From Streptomyces caeruleatus (lineage in GTDB: Bacteria > Actinomycetota > Actinomycetes > Streptomycetales > Streptomycetaceae), in contig NZ_KQ948933.1 of the NCBI RefSeq assembly GCF_001514235.1, positions 180,694 to 244,693 on the forward strand: 64,000 bases of DNA, in the 5' to 3' direction. This document shows, in pieces, positions 43,321 through 52,015 of the stretch. The notes under the pieces were generated by a model. That model was not told the origin of the DNA and searched no databases. It saw only the letters and a list, made by a program, of their open reading frames with translations. The position numbers and the translations under genes are program-made. How positions within the stretch are numbered: position 1 is the stretch's first letter; the number at the start of each line of letters is the position of its first letter.

Positions 43321-43527
43321 CTACCGGTCGTAGTCCTGGTCGAACCGCTCCTCGTCCTCACGACGCACCCGCTCGGACTCCTCGTCCCGCTGCGGCCGCT
43401 GCGGACGCCCCCGCTCCGGCTGCGGCTGCGGCTGCCCCTGCGGGCGCCCGCGCTCCTGCTGACCGTGCTGGCGAGCACGCTCCTGGAGCTGCTCGGACTT
43501 CTCCTTGAACTGGTCCTTCATACCCAT
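43321..43527 (-). CDS. Small, highly charged Gln/Arg/Glu-rich protein
   Basis: A 68-residue protein with GGGAG before the ATG at 43527. It starts MGMKDQFKEKSEQLQERARQ (amphipathic helix), continues with repeated RGRPQ/PQPQPER segments and ends RREDEERFDQDYDR. It is almost wholly hydrophilic and probably disordered. The N-terminus resembles small stress proteins of the CsbD type, but the rest does not. Such proteins are common in Streptomyces and uncharacterised. Confidence 0.7.
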   Translation of the reverse strand: MGMKDQFKEKSEQLQERARQHGQQERGRPQGQPQPQPERGRPQRPQRDEESERVRREDEERFDQDYDR

Positions 43528-43614
43528 GTGGGTTCACTCCCGTAGTGAGTGGGGATTGGCCCCTCGGTGGGGCCTCGACCAGATTCACACGGGCGATAAC
43601 CCTGCGCATGTCGA

Positions 43615-44508
43615 TCAGTTACGCCGCGTAGTCCGCGCAGCTCTCTCCTGCTCATCGGCCGCGCCACCCGCTCCGACCAGCCCGCTCCGCATCCCCTCCA
43701 GCCGGTCCGCGAACCGTCGCATCTCCCGCTGCCCCACGGTCCCGATGAGCCCCGGCAGATACCCGCGCACCCCCTGCATGCCGCGCAGCCACCACTGCGC
43801 GTACACATGCGTCGACCGCCGCTCGATCCCGGCCACGATCCGGTCGACCGCCGGCCCCAGCGGATACGTCTTGTTGGACGGCCACGGCAGCCGCTTCCTC
43901 AACTCCCGCATGACGTCGTCCTGATCGGCGCCGCGCACCATGTCGGTGTCGGTCCAGGACAGATACCCGACCCCCACCCGCACGCCCTTGTACCCGACTT
44001 CGGCCCGCAGACTGTGCGCGTACGCCTCCACACCGGACTTGGACGCGCAGTACGCCGTCATCATCGGCGCCGGGGTGATGGCCGCGAGCGAGGCGATCTG
44101 GAGCAGATAGCCGCGGCTCTCCATCAGCACCGGCAGAAACGCGCGCGCGGTCACCGCCGACCCGATGAGGTTGACCTCGATGACCCGCCGCCAAGCCTCC
44201 GGGTCGGAGTCCACGAACGGACCGCCGCTCGCCACACCGGCGTTGGCGACGACGATGTCGACCTTCCCGAACCGCTCCTTGACCTCCTGCGCGACCCGGG
44301 CCATCGCCGCGTGGTCGGTCACGTCGGCGTACCAGTGGTCGCTGTCGCTGTGCAGCCGCTCGGAGACCTGCTTGAGCACGTCCGCCTCCAGCCCGACCAG
44401 CGCCACCTTCGCGCCGCGCGCGGAGAGCTTGCGGGCGAGCAGCTCCCCCACGCCGCGCGCCGCCCCCGTGACCACGGCGACCTGCCCTTCGAGGCTCACC
44501 CTGCTCAT
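43615..44508 (-). CDS. Short-chain dehydrogenase/reductase
   Basis: A 297-residue classical SDR. NAD(P) loop VVTGAARGVGELLARKL, NAG motif VANAGVASGG, and active-site Tyr-x-x-x-Lys in TAYCASKSGVEAY. The C-terminal half has an extension (YAQWWLRGMQGVRGYLPGLIG) that could touch the membrane. Its ATG overlaps the hydrolase stop by four bases, making it the last gene of the monooxygenase operon. It may oxidise a secondary alcohol to the ketone used by the monooxygenase; that link is inference. Confidence 0.93.
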   Translation of the reverse strand: MSRVSLEGQVAVVTGAARGVGELLARKLSARGAKVALVGLEADVLKQVSERLHSDSDHWYADVTDHAAMARVAQEVKERFGKVDIVVANAGVASGGPFVDSDPEAWRRVIEVNLIGSAVTARAFLPVLMESRGYLLQIASLAAITPAPMMTAYCASKSGVEAYAHSLRAEVGYKGVRVGVGYLSWTDTDMVRGADQDDVMRELRKRLPWPSNKTYPLGPAVDRIVAGIERRSTHVYAQWWLRGMQGVRGYLPGLIGTVGQREMRRFADRLEGMRSGLVGAGGAADEQERAARTTRRN

Positions 44509-45440
44509 GCGCCCTCCTTCACCTGTGTGTACGTCGTGCTGCGCGTGTACCGCGTGACAAGTTCGCGTATCTTCCCGGTCACCGGGCCGGGCGCCTCTAT
44601 CGGCGTCATGTGCCCGAGGCCGGGCAGTTCGGTGACGCCGAGGCAGTGGGGCAGCGCGGCGGCCAGCGTGTGGGCGTGCACGGGCGGGGTCAGCCGGTCG
44701 GCCGTGCCCACGACGATCGCGGTCGGCACCGCCAACTCCCGTACACCATGGTCGAGATCGAGCAGATCGAGGACCTGCGACCAGGCGTACCGCACCTTGC
44801 GCGGGCACGCGTGCACGATCCGCGCGCACGCCTCGACCATGTGCGGGGCCGAACCGGGGCCCATCGTGCCGTACTTGAGGATCGCCCTGGCGACCGGAGT
44901 GACCGGCCCGAGCGGCGCCCGGGCGCCGAGGATGTGCTTCGTCAGCCAGGTCCGCAGCCGTCCCGGCCGCAGCGGTACGACCGTCGACTCGACGACCAGC
45001 CGCGAGGAGCCGGTGCTGCACAGCAGGACGGCGGCGGCATGTTCGCGGAACGCGGGGCGGGTGGACGCGGCCATCACCGTCATGCCGCCCATGGAGTGCC
45101 CGGCGATCACGGCCTTCTCACCGGGCGCGAGGGTCGCCCGCAGTACGGCTTCGAGGTCGTCGGCCAGCGCGTCGGCGCTGCACGCCGGGCTCGCCGGGCT
45201 GCGTCCGTGGCCGCGCTGGTCGTAGGCGATGACCCGGTGGTCGGCGGTCAGCTCCCGGATCTGCGCGGCCCAGAAGGCGGTCGAGCAGGTCCAGCCGTGC
45301 GCGAGGACGACGGCCGGCGCGTCCTTCGGGCCGTGCACCTCTATGTGCAGCCGGGCGCCGTCGGCGGAGGTGGCCGTCAGCTCACGGGCGGGGGCGGGCG
45401 GGGCGTACGGCCCGGACGTCACGTGCATGAGACGGCTCAC
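44505..45440 (-). CDS. Alpha/beta hydrolase
   Basis: A 311-residue alpha/beta hydrolase with the oxyanion motif AHGWTCSTAFW, YDQRGHGRS, nucleophile Ser in GHSMGGMT, acid in IVVGTADRLTP and His in LPGLGHMTPIEAP. There is no signal peptide. The GTG start overlaps the monooxygenase stop by four bases and its stop overlaps the SDR start. Next to a Baeyer-Villiger-type enzyme, an esterase or lactonase role is likely (inference). Confidence 0.93.
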   Translation of the reverse strand: MSRLMHVTSGPYAPPAPARELTATSADGARLHIEVHGPKDAPAVVLAHGWTCSTAFWAAQIRELTADHRVIAYDQRGHGRSPASPACSADALADDLEAVLRATLAPGEKAVIAGHSMGGMTVMAASTRPAFREHAAAVLLCSTGSSRLVVESTVVPLRPGRLRTWLTKHILGARAPLGPVTPVARAILKYGTMGPGSAPHMVEACARIVHACPRKVRYAWSQVLDLLDLDHGVRELAVPTAIVVGTADRLTPPVHAHTLAAALPHCLGVTELPGLGHMTPIEAPGPVTGKIRELVTRYTRSTTYTQVKEGA

Positions 45441-47044
45441 GCGGTCACCTCGGCGTCTTCCTTGACGTCTTCCTTGACGTCTTCCTTGGCGTCTTCCTCG
45501 GCGTCTTCCTTGACGTCTTCCTTGACGTCTTCCTTGGCGTCTTCCTCGGCGTCTTCCTTGGCGTCTTCCTCGGCGGTGGCTCGGAGCACGGCGTACTCCG
45601 TCAGGTCCACGCGCCGCGTGACCCGCCGGAACTCCGAGGTCGTACCGGGCCAGATGGTCGCGTTACGGCCGGTGGCGTCCAGGTACCAGCTGGTGCAGCC
45701 ACCGGTGTTCCACACCGTCCGCTTCATCCGCTCCTGCACCCGGCGGTTCCAGGCGGCCACGGCACTCGGTCGCGCGTCCAGGGCGACCCGCCCTCCCAGG
45801 ACGTTCAACTGCCGCAGGAAGTCGGCCATGTAGTTCAGCTGGGACTCGATGATCAGGATCATGGAGGAGTTCCCGAGCCCCGTGTTGGGCCCGATGATGG
45901 TCACCCAGTTCGGGAACCCGGCCGCGGACGCGCCCCGCAGCGCCTCCATCCCGCCCTTCCAGGCCTCGGCGAGCGTCTTGCCCTCGGCCCCCACCACCCG
46001 CTCGGCGATGGGCATGTCGGTGACATGGAACCCCGTGCCGAAGATGATCGCGTCGACCTCGGCCTCGCTCCCGTCGGCGGCCACGACGGTCGAACCGCGG
46101 ACCTCGCTCAGCCCGCTGGCGACCACGTCGACATTGGGCCGCGCGAGCGCCGGATAGTACGTACTGCTCAGCAGGATCCGCTTGCAGCCGATGCGGTAGT
46201 CCGGGGTCAGCTTGGCGCGCAGGGCCGGGTCCTTGATGGAGCGGGCCATGTTGCGCTTGGCCAACTGCTCGACGAAGCCGAGCTCGTTCGGATGCTTGGT
46301 GAACGCCTGGACCTGGAGCTCCCGGATCCCCCACAGCAGTCCGCGGCGCAGCTGCGCGGTGAAGGGCAGGGCCCGGTGCAGGGAGCGTTCGACACCGCTG
46401 ATGGCGCGGTCGACGCGTGGCATGACCCAGGGCGGGGTGCGCTGGAAGAGGGTGAGCCGTTCGACGTCCGGCTGGACGGCGGGCACGATCTGGATGGCGG
46501 AGGCCCCCGTCCCCACCATCGCGACACGCTTGCCGCGCAGGTCGTAGTCGTGGTCCCAGCGGGCCGAGTGGAAGACCTGGCCGGGGAAGGAGTCGAGCCC
46601 CGGGATGTCCGGGACCTTGGGGTCGGAGAGCGGCCCGGTGGCGGAGACGACGAAGTCGGCCGACAGACTCCCGCTACTGGTCTCGATGTCCCAGCACAGC
46701 CGCTCGCCGTTCCAGGTCATCCGCTCCACCTCCGAGTTGAAGCGGATGTGCGGCCGCAGCCCGAAGACGTCCGTGACGTGCTCCAGATAGGCCCGGATGT
46801 GCTCCTGCCCGGAGAAGGCGCGCGGCCAGTCGGGGTTGGGCGCGAAGGAGAACGAGTACAGATGGGACGGCACATCGCAGGCGCACCCCGGATAACTGTT
46901 GTCCCGCCAGGTGCCGCCGACGCTGTCGGCCCGCTCCAGGACGACGAAGTCGGTGACGCCCTCGCGTCGCAGCCGGACGGCGGCCCCCAGCCCGCCGAAC
47001 CCGGACCCGACCACCGCGACCCGCACATGTTCGCGTTCGGCCAT
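45437..47044 (-). CDS. Flavin-containing Baeyer-Villiger-type monooxygenase with acidic repeat tail
   Basis: The ATG at 47044 with GGAGG upstream gives 535 residues. The FAD motif is VVGSGFGGLGAAVRL, the NADPH motif VAMVGTGASAIQIVP and between them the Baeyer-Villiger fingerprint FxGxxxHxxxWD (FPGQVFHSARWDHD). It inserts oxygen next to a ketone to give an ester or lactone; the substrate is unknown. The last 40 or so residues are a repeated EDAKEDV/EEDA block encoded by ten 12-bp repeats, absent from the usual enzyme. It is first in an operon with hydrolase and SDR and is divergent from a merR gene. Confidence 0.93.
   Translation of the reverse strand: MAEREHVRVAVVGSGFGGLGAAVRLRREGVTDFVVLERADSVGGTWRDNSYPGCACDVPSHLYSFSFAPNPDWPRAFSGQEHIRAYLEHVTDVFGLRPHIRFNSEVERMTWNGERLCWDIETSSGSLSADFVVSATGPLSDPKVPDIPGLDSFPGQVFHSARWDHDYDLRGKRVAMVGTGASAIQIVPAVQPDVERLTLFQRTPPWVMPRVDRAISGVERSLHRALPFTAQLRRGLLWGIRELQVQAFTKHPNELGFVEQLAKRNMARSIKDPALRAKLTPDYRIGCKRILLSSTYYPALARPNVDVVASGLSEVRGSTVVAADGSEAEVDAIIFGTGFHVTDMPIAERVVGAEGKTLAEAWKGGMEALRGASAAGFPNWVTIIGPNTGLGNSSMILIIESQLNYMADFLRQLNVLGGRVALDARPSAVAAWNRRVQERMKRTVWNTGGCTSWYLDATGRNATIWPGTTSEFRRVTRRVDLTEYAVLRATAEEDAKEDAEEDAKEDVKEDVKEDAEEDAKEDVKEDVKEDAEVTA
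45455..45574. repeat. Ten tandem 12-bp repeats at the 3' end of the monooxygenase gene
   Basis: GTCTTCC recurs every 12 bases from 45455 to 45563, with only small variation (GTCTTCCTTGAC, GTCTTCCTTGGC, GTCTTCCTCGGC). Each unit is four codons, so copy-number change keeps the frame. The encoded tail is an alternating acidic/basic Glu-Asp-Ala/Val-Lys repeat. Confidence 0.95.
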
Positions 47045-47124
47045 GCCTGTGCCTCCACACTTGAACACACTTGAACCGGAACCCTGCCAGTGAACACTGG
47101 CGCAATGGGGAGAGTAGAGGAGGT

Positions 47125-47142
47125 CCTTACCGACCGGTAGGG
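47125..47142. promoter_or_regulatory. Inverted repeat between monooxygenase and merR genes
   Basis: CCTTACCG (47125-47132) and CGGTAGGG (47135-47142) match at seven of eight positions with a 2-base spacer; the core TACCG-AC-CGGTA is perfect. The site lies in the 142-base divergent region where a MerR dimer would act. The TACCGACCGGTA core is also common for TetR proteins. Confidence 0.5.
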
Positions 47143-47186
47143 GTCGGCCGACGAAAGTTACCTGCGGTACGCCTTAAGGTTCCCAG

Positions 47187-47840
47187 GTGACCGAGAAGCG
47201 TGAATACCGCATGGAGGAACTCGCCCGCCTGGCCGGCATCACGGTCCGCACCCTGCGCTTCTACCGCGAACGCAAGCTGATCCCGCCACCCCGCCGCGAG
47301 GGCCGCATCGCCTGGTACGACGACCACCACCTGGCCCGCCTGCACACGATCTCGGCCCTGCTGGAACGCGGCCACACCCTCAACGGCATCGCGGAGCTCG
47401 CCGAGGCTCTCGACCACGGCCGGGACGTCGCCGACCTTCTGGGCGTCGAGCCCCCCTCGGAGGAAGAACCGGTCCGCCTCACCCCCGAGGAACTCGCCGC
47501 CCGCTTCGAGGGCCAGGTAACCCCGGAGAACCTCGCCGCCGCCCTGGACCTCGGCTACCTCGGCACCGACGGCGACGAGATCGTCCACATCAGCCGCCGC
47601 CTCCTGGACGTCTCCTCCGCCCTGGTCCGCGAGGGCATCCCCCTCGCCGAGGTCCTGGCCGCCGGCAAACGCGTCCGCGAACACGTCGACGACCTGGCGG
47701 AGATGTTCGCCGACATCGTCCTGCGCCACGCGGGGGAGGAAGACCTGCAACGCCTTCGCCCACTGGCAAGGAGCGTGGTGGAGGCGGAGCTTTCACTGGC
47801 GCTGGACCGACGCCTGCGCAAACGGAGCGACAAGGCCTAA
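47187..47840 (+). CDS. MerR family transcriptional regulator
   Basis: A 217-residue protein with the MerR winged helix at the N-terminus: RMEELARLAGITVRTLRFYRE, RKLIPPPRREGRIAWY and HLARLHTISALLERGHTLNGI. The C-terminal domain is long and helical and lacks the conserved Cys of metal-sensing MerR proteins, so an organic ligand is more likely. It is divergent from the monooxygenase operon, the probable target. The GTG start has a weak CCAGG upstream. Its TAA overlaps the xthA stop on the other strand. Confidence 0.93.
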   Translation: MTEKREYRMEELARLAGITVRTLRFYRERKLIPPPRREGRIAWYDDHHLARLHTISALLERGHTLNGIAELAEALDHGRDVADLLGVEPPSEEEPVRLTPEELAARFEGQVTPENLAAALDLGYLGTDGDEIVHISRRLLDVSSALVREGIPLAEVLAAGKRVREHVDDLAEMFADIVLRHAGEEDLQRLRPLARSVVEAELSLALDRRLRKRSDKA

Positions 47841-48640
47841 CGGCTGTAGACCACCGTCACCGGCGCATGATCCGACCACCGCTCCGCATGCGTCGCCGCC
47901 CGCTCCACATACCCCTTGACCGCCCGGCCCGCCAGCCCCGGCGTCGCCACGTGGTAGTCGATACGCCACCCCGTGTCGTTGTCGAAGGCCCGCCCCCGGT
48001 ACGACCACCAGGAGTATGGCCCCTCCACGTCCGGGTGCAGCGACCGTACGACGTCGACGTACCCGCCCGCCGAGGGCGCCAGCACCTCGCCGAGCCACTC
48101 CCGCTCCTCCGGCAGGAACCCGGAGCTCTTCTGGTTGCCCCGCCAGTTCTTCAGGTCGGCCTTCTCGTGCGCGATGTTCCAGTCACCGCAGACGAGGACC
48201 TCGCGGCCGTCGGCGGCGGCGCGTTCGCGCAGGTCCTTCAGATAGGCCAGGAACTCACCCATGAAGCGGACCTTCTCGTCCTGCCGCTCGGTGCCGACCT
48301 CACCGGAGGGGAGGTAGAGGGAGGCGACCGTCACACCCGGCAGGTCCGCCTCGACGTAACGCCCGCTGCCGTCGAACTCACTCGACCCGAACCCGACCTG
48401 GATCCGGTCGGGCTCCCGCCGGGTGTACAGGGAAACACCGGCACGCCCCTTCGCGGCGGCAGGCGCGTGCACGACATGCCAGCCGTCGGGCGTACGCACC
48501 TGCTCGGGCAGCTGCTGCGGCTCCGCACGCACCTCCTGCAGGCACAGCACATCGGCTTCGGTACCGGCGAGCCACTCCACGAAGCCCTTCTTCGCGGCGG
48601 CCCGCAGCCCGTTCACATTCACAGAGGTCACAGTGAGCAC
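47837..48640 (-). CDS. xthA: Exodeoxyribonuclease III
   Basis: A 267-residue endonuclease/exonuclease/phosphatase-fold enzyme of base-excision repair that cuts at abasic sites. Motifs: TSVNVNGLRAAAKKG, LCLQEVRAEPQQLP (Glu metal ligand), VCGDWNIAHEKADLKN and the C-terminal ERWSDHAPVTVVY (catalytic Asp-His). GTG at 48640 gives the usual MLTVTSVNVNG start; the upstream frame to 48703 is not needed. Convergent with merR with a 4-base stop overlap and divergent from a GNAT gene. Confidence 0.95.
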   Translation of the reverse strand: MLTVTSVNVNGLRAAAKKGFVEWLAGTEADVLCLQEVRAEPQQLPEQVRTPDGWHVVHAPAAAKGRAGVSLYTRREPDRIQVGFGSSEFDGSGRYVEADLPGVTVASLYLPSGEVGTERQDEKVRFMGEFLAYLKDLRERAAADGREVLVCGDWNIAHEKADLKNWRGNQKSSGFLPEEREWLGEVLAPSAGGYVDVVRSLHPDVEGPYSWWSYRGRAFDNDTGWRIDYHVATPGLAGRAVKGYVERAATHAERWSDHAPVTVVYSR

Positions 48641-48717
48641 CCGGGAACGATACCGGCACTCTGGACCGAGTCCGGTTCTGGAAACCAGTGCAATAGAACT
48701 CATATACGGTATTCGGC

Positions 48718-49194
48718 ATGGACATACGCCGGGTCGCCTTCGACCACCCCGACGCAGTCAAGCTCAACGACCAGGTCCAGGCCGAGTACGGCGTCCGCTA
48801 CGGCGACGACGGCGACGCCACCTACCTGGACGTGGCGGACTTCCGGCCGCCGAACGGTCTGTACCTGATCGCGTACGACGCGCTCGGCACCCCCGTTGCC
48901 TCCGGCGGCTGGCGGTCCCAGGACGAGAACGACGAGGGATACGCGGACGGCGACGCGGAGCTCAAGCGGATGTACGTCATCGAGCAGATGCGCGGCCGTG
49001 GCCTCGCGCGCCGCATCCTGGCCGCGCTGGAGGAGGACGCGCGGGACGCGGGCCGCAGGCGCATGGTCCTGGAGACCGGGGCCAAGCAGCCGGAGGCGGT
49101 GGCGCTGTACAAGTCCAGCGGGTACGAGCCGTGCGAGAAATTCGGCTACTACCGCTTCCACGAGCTCAGCCTGTGCTACGCCAAGGCCCTGTGA
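48718..49194 (+). CDS. GNAT family N-acetyltransferase
   Basis: A 158-residue GNAT protein. The acetyl-CoA loop is in ELKRMYVIEQMRGRGLARRIL (RxxGxG/A type), with ETGAKQPEAVALYKSSGYEP as motif B and the FGYYRF terminal strand. Substrate unknown. A TACGGT -10-like hexamer (48705-48710) ends eight bases before the ATG and there is no ribosome site, so it may be leaderless. Confidence 0.92.
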   Translation: MDIRRVAFDHPDAVKLNDQVQAEYGVRYGDDGDATYLDVADFRPPNGLYLIAYDALGTPVASGGWRSQDENDEGYADGDAELKRMYVIEQMRGRGLARRILAALEEDARDAGRRRMVLETGAKQPEAVALYKSSGYEPCEKFGYYRFHELSLCYAKAL

Positions 49195-49209
49195 CCCGTA
49201 CGCGCGACC

Positions 49210-50475
49210 TCAGCCGTCCCCCTCGCCCTCACCCTCACCCTCACCCTCACCCGTACGCCGGTTGATGCGATACACGTCCCGGACACAGAGGTTGAGGACC
49301 AGGGAGAGGACGACCAGTCCCGCGCACGCCACCAGCACCGTGCGGCTGTCCCAGAGGCCGGCCGCGAGGGCGGTGAGCAGATAGCCGAGGGGGATGGCGA
49401 GCCGTTCGCCGACGTTGTTGAACGCGCTCATACGCCCCAACTCGCCCTGCGGCACATGCTGCTGGAACGCGGTCGTCCACGCGACGATCGTCACGTCCAG
49501 GCCGATCCCCGCGAGCAGCGCGGCCAACAGCACCCAGGGCAGCGGCAGTCCCCACCCCATGGCGAGCAGCGGTGCGGCGAGCGGTGTACAGGCCACGATG
49601 GCCACGACCAGCAGCCGGTACGGCCGCCAGCGCAGGCACACCACCGTCCCGCCCAGCAGCCCCGCAGCGAACGCGGCCTGCACGAGCCCCCAGTCACGCG
49701 CCCCCGCGTACCGCTCCGCCGCGACGACCGGCCCGAGCAGCTGGTACCCGGCCAGCCATGCGGCGACCAGGAGCGTGCCGGCCGCCGTGTAGGTCCACAG
49801 CCAGGTCCGCGACCAGAACCCGGCCCAGCCGTGCCGCAGGTCGCTGAGCGCGCTGGTGACGGTGACCGGCGCGTCCAGCCGCAGCCCGAGCAGCAGGAAG
49901 GCGGCGACGGCGAAGGTGAGCGCGTCCCAGGCGAGCGCCCAGGCCGGGCCGCTGACCGCGACGACGGCTCCGCCGGCGGCCGGCCCGAGCACCTTGACGG
50001 CGTTGCCCGGCAGCCTGAGCAGGGCGTTGGCCTGCTGCAACTGTTCCACCGGGACGATCTGGCCCACGGCGCCCTGGGTGGCGGGCACGGTGAAGGCCAC
50101 GGCGGTTCCGGAGACGAAACCGCAGACCGCGATGGAGGTCGTCGACGCCTGCCCGGTGGCGACGATCACAGCCAGCGCGCCCTGGGCGACGGCCGCGAGC
50201 AGATTGCCGAGGAAGAGCATCCGGCTGCGGGACATCCGGTCCGCGAGCACTCCGCCCACGAGCAGGAACAGGACCGTCGGCACGGTGTTCGTGGCGAGCA
50301 CCAGCCCGAGCTCCCCGGCCCCGCCGCCCTCCCCGATCACGGAGTAGGCGAGCGCGAGGGGCGCCATCGCGGACCCGGTGGCGGAGACGAGGTTGGCCAG
50401 CACGAACCGCCGGAATCCCGGAATCCGCAGCGTCGCCGCACGTCCCGCCGATAACTCTGCGTCGACCTTCTCCAC
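49210..50475 (-). CDS. MFS transporter
   Basis: The GTG at 50475 with GAGGGGGAG just upstream gives 421 residues. Twelve transmembrane helices in two halves; first helix FVLANLVSATGSAMAPLALAYSV, loop 2-3 motif GGVLADRMSRSRMLF, and loop 8-9 region around FQQHVPQGELGRMSAFNN, typical of the enterobactin-exporter-like MFS group. It ends in a (Gly-Glu)n tail, GEGEGEGEGEG, encoded by 6-bp CCCTCA repeats (49220-49251). Probably a drug or metabolite exporter; substrate unknown. Confidence 0.92.
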   Translation of the reverse strand: MEKVDAELSAGRAATLRIPGFRRFVLANLVSATGSAMAPLALAYSVIGEGGGAGELGLVLATNTVPTVLFLLVGGVLADRMSRSRMLFLGNLLAAVAQGALAVIVATGQASTTSIAVCGFVSGTAVAFTVPATQGAVGQIVPVEQLQQANALLRLPGNAVKVLGPAAGGAVVAVSGPAWALAWDALTFAVAAFLLLGLRLDAPVTVTSALSDLRHGWAGFWSRTWLWTYTAAGTLLVAAWLAGYQLLGPVVAAERYAGARDWGLVQAAFAAGLLGGTVVCLRWRPYRLLVVAIVACTPLAAPLLAMGWGLPLPWVLLAALLAGIGLDVTIVAWTTAFQQHVPQGELGRMSAFNNVGERLAIPLGYLLTALAAGLWDSRTVLVACAGLVVLSLVLNLCVRDVYRINRRTGEGEGEGEGEGDG

Positions 50476-50511
50476 GCTCCCCCTCGTGACGGCGGCACTT
50501 GGGCACAACAA

Positions 50512-50545
50512 AGATCCCGCCCGATCAACCGATCGGACGGGATCT
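50512..50545 (-). terminator. Strong hairpin terminator downstream of tRNA-Ala
   Basis: AGATCCCG-C-CCGATC (50512-50526) pairs with GATCGG-A-CGGGATCT (50531-50545): 14 pairs, one C-A mismatch and a 4-base loop. Confidence 0.85.
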
Positions 50546-50547
50546 CT

Positions 50548-50574
50548 CAACTCCCGGGTTTCCCCGGAGAGTTG
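50548..50574 (-). terminator. Second hairpin directly after tRNA-Ala
   Basis: CAACTCCCGGG (50548-50558) pairs with CCCGG-A-GAGTTG (50563-50574) with one bulge and a 4-base loop. It lies six bases past the tRNA 3' end and may aid processing or termination before the longer hairpin. Confidence 0.65.
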
Positions 50575-50580
50575 TTGCGG

Positions 50581-50654
50581 TGGACCTGAGGGGATTTGAA
50601 CCCCTGGCCCCCTCGATGCGAACGAGGTGCGCTACCGGACTGCGCCACAGGCCC
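50581..50654 (-). tRNA. tRNA-Ala, anticodon CGC
   Basis: 74 bases, no encoded CCA. The acceptor stem GGGCCTG pairs with CAGGTCC and includes the G3-U70 pair that defines alanine tRNAs; A is the discriminator. D arm GTGGCGCAGTCCGGTAGCGCA, anticodon stem-loop CCTCG-TTCGCAT-CGAGG with anticodon CGC (reads GCG), T arm with GGTTCAAATCC. The cloverleaf is complete. Confidence 0.97.
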
Positions 50655-50740
50655 TTGCAACGAGTGAAACTTTAGCACCCCGATCGGCCTGCTTGGAAAT
50701 CCGTTCCCGGCCGGCCGCCGTGCCCGGCCGCAGGTGACGG

Positions 50741-52015
50741 CTACTCGTTGGCGGCGCGCGGCCGGTCGCCGTCCTCGTACTGGTCGAACAGCGGCGTACG
50801 GCCCCGCTCGCGTGCCCGGCGGGCGGAGGCGGCCCGGCGGGCGTCGCTGCGACCGCCGCCTTCGGCCTTCTCCTCCTCGCGCCCCGCGTCCCCGTCGCCC
50901 GGCTCAGCGCCGTCCCCGGCCTCGGTGCCGGTCTCCCGGTCCCGGCCGACGGTGCTCGACCGCGCCGAGCTCCAGGCGTCCGGGGCGCCGAGGTCCACGT
51001 CGGAGGTGGCCCGGGGCGCGACCGGCGCGGTCACATACGTCGGCAGTGGCACCGGCACCGGGTCCCAGCTGTCGCCGTGTCCCGGCCTGCGCTGCCGTTC
51101 GCGCTGCTGGTCGACCCACTCGGCGTGGTCGGTCTGCTCGACGAGAGCGCGCCGGTCGGCGGCGAGGGCGGACAGGCCGGGGTCGGTGGCGCCTGGTTCG
51201 GGCCCCTCGTCGGGCTCGTCGAGGCCCGCGCCGGGGTCGGTGCCGCCGCGACGGCGCGACTGGCGCGCATGCTCACGAAGCCGCTGGGCGGCGGCCTCGG
51301 CCTGCCGCCGGTCCATCTGGTAGGCGAAGCGGCGGCGCTCCTGGGACCGCAGATACGCGATGTAGCCGCTGAGCAGCACGGCGGGAACGCCGGGCGCCCA
51401 CAGGAACGCCAGCCCGCCGACCGCGGCGACGATCGCGCCGAGGGAGAAGGCGAGGAAGAGCATCACGGTCGTACGGCGACGGCGCGCGAGTACCTTCGAA
51501 CGCCGAGCGCGTGCCGCGGCCGCCTCGTCCGCGGGGGCTCGCCGGGCGGCGGGCACCCCCTTGCGTGCCTTGGCCGCGGGGCCGGGGCCCGTTTCCGCGG
51601 AGGGCGCGCTCGCGCGTTCGGGTGTCGGCCGGGAACCGTGTTCGGGTGCCGGCTTGCTCCCCTGTTCCCGCGCGGAGTCGCGTGCCGGTTCCGGGCGTCC
51701 TGGTGCCTGTGCCGGGACCGGCGCCTGGGTCTGCGGACGGGTCGGAGGCATGGCGAAGGCCCGGACGTCCACCGACTCGGTGACGTCGCCCGGGTCGTCG
51801 GCGCTGGGCTCCCCCTCCTCGGTGGAGCGCGCGCGCAGGTCCTTGGCGTACCGGCGCTCCATCCCCGCCCGTCCGGACAGCAACCGGATGGCTGTGCTGA
51901 AGCGTTCCGTCGGACGGGCCTCGTTCAGCTCGTCCTGCCTACGGAGCCACATCGGCACCAAGTAGGCGGCCCAGGCCCCGACAATGACTGCGTAGATGAG
52001 GCCGCTGCTGCTCAC
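50741..52015 (-). CDS. glpR: GlpR-like membrane protein (receptor of the gephyrin-like protein Glp)
   Basis: A 424-residue protein. N-terminal transmembrane helix (GLIYAVIVGAWAAYLVPMWL), a conserved segment WLRRQDELNEARPTERFST and SGRAGMERRYAKDL, a long Pro/Glu-rich disordered stretch, then a basic segment and two adjacent helices (TTVMLFLAFSLGAIVAAVGG and a GVPAVLLSGYIAYL helix). A charged coiled-coil-like cytoplasmic tail follows. In other actinobacteria GlpR is encoded near the MoeA-like Glp and tethers it, with FtsZ, to the membrane (established for Corynebacterium as I recall). Here it lies five genes downstream of galU and four downstream of moeA/glp on the same strand. Function by context. 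Confidence 0.75.
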   Translation of the reverse strand: MSSSGLIYAVIVGAWAAYLVPMWLRRQDELNEARPTERFSTAIRLLSGRAGMERRYAKDLRARSTEEGEPSADDPGDVTESVDVRAFAMPPTRPQTQAPVPAQAPGRPEPARDSAREQGSKPAPEHGSRPTPERASAPSAETGPGPAAKARKGVPAARRAPADEAAAARARRSKVLARRRRTTVMLFLAFSLGAIVAAVGGLAFLWAPGVPAVLLSGYIAYLRSQERRRFAYQMDRRQAEAAAQRLREHARQSRRRGGTDPGAGLDEPDEGPEPGATDPGLSALAADRRALVEQTDHAEWVDQQRERQRRPGHGDSWDPVPVPLPTYVTAPVAPRATSDVDLGAPDAWSSARSSTVGRDRETGTEAGDGAEPGDGDAGREEEKAEGGGRSDARRAASARRARERGRTPLFDQYEDGDRPRAANE

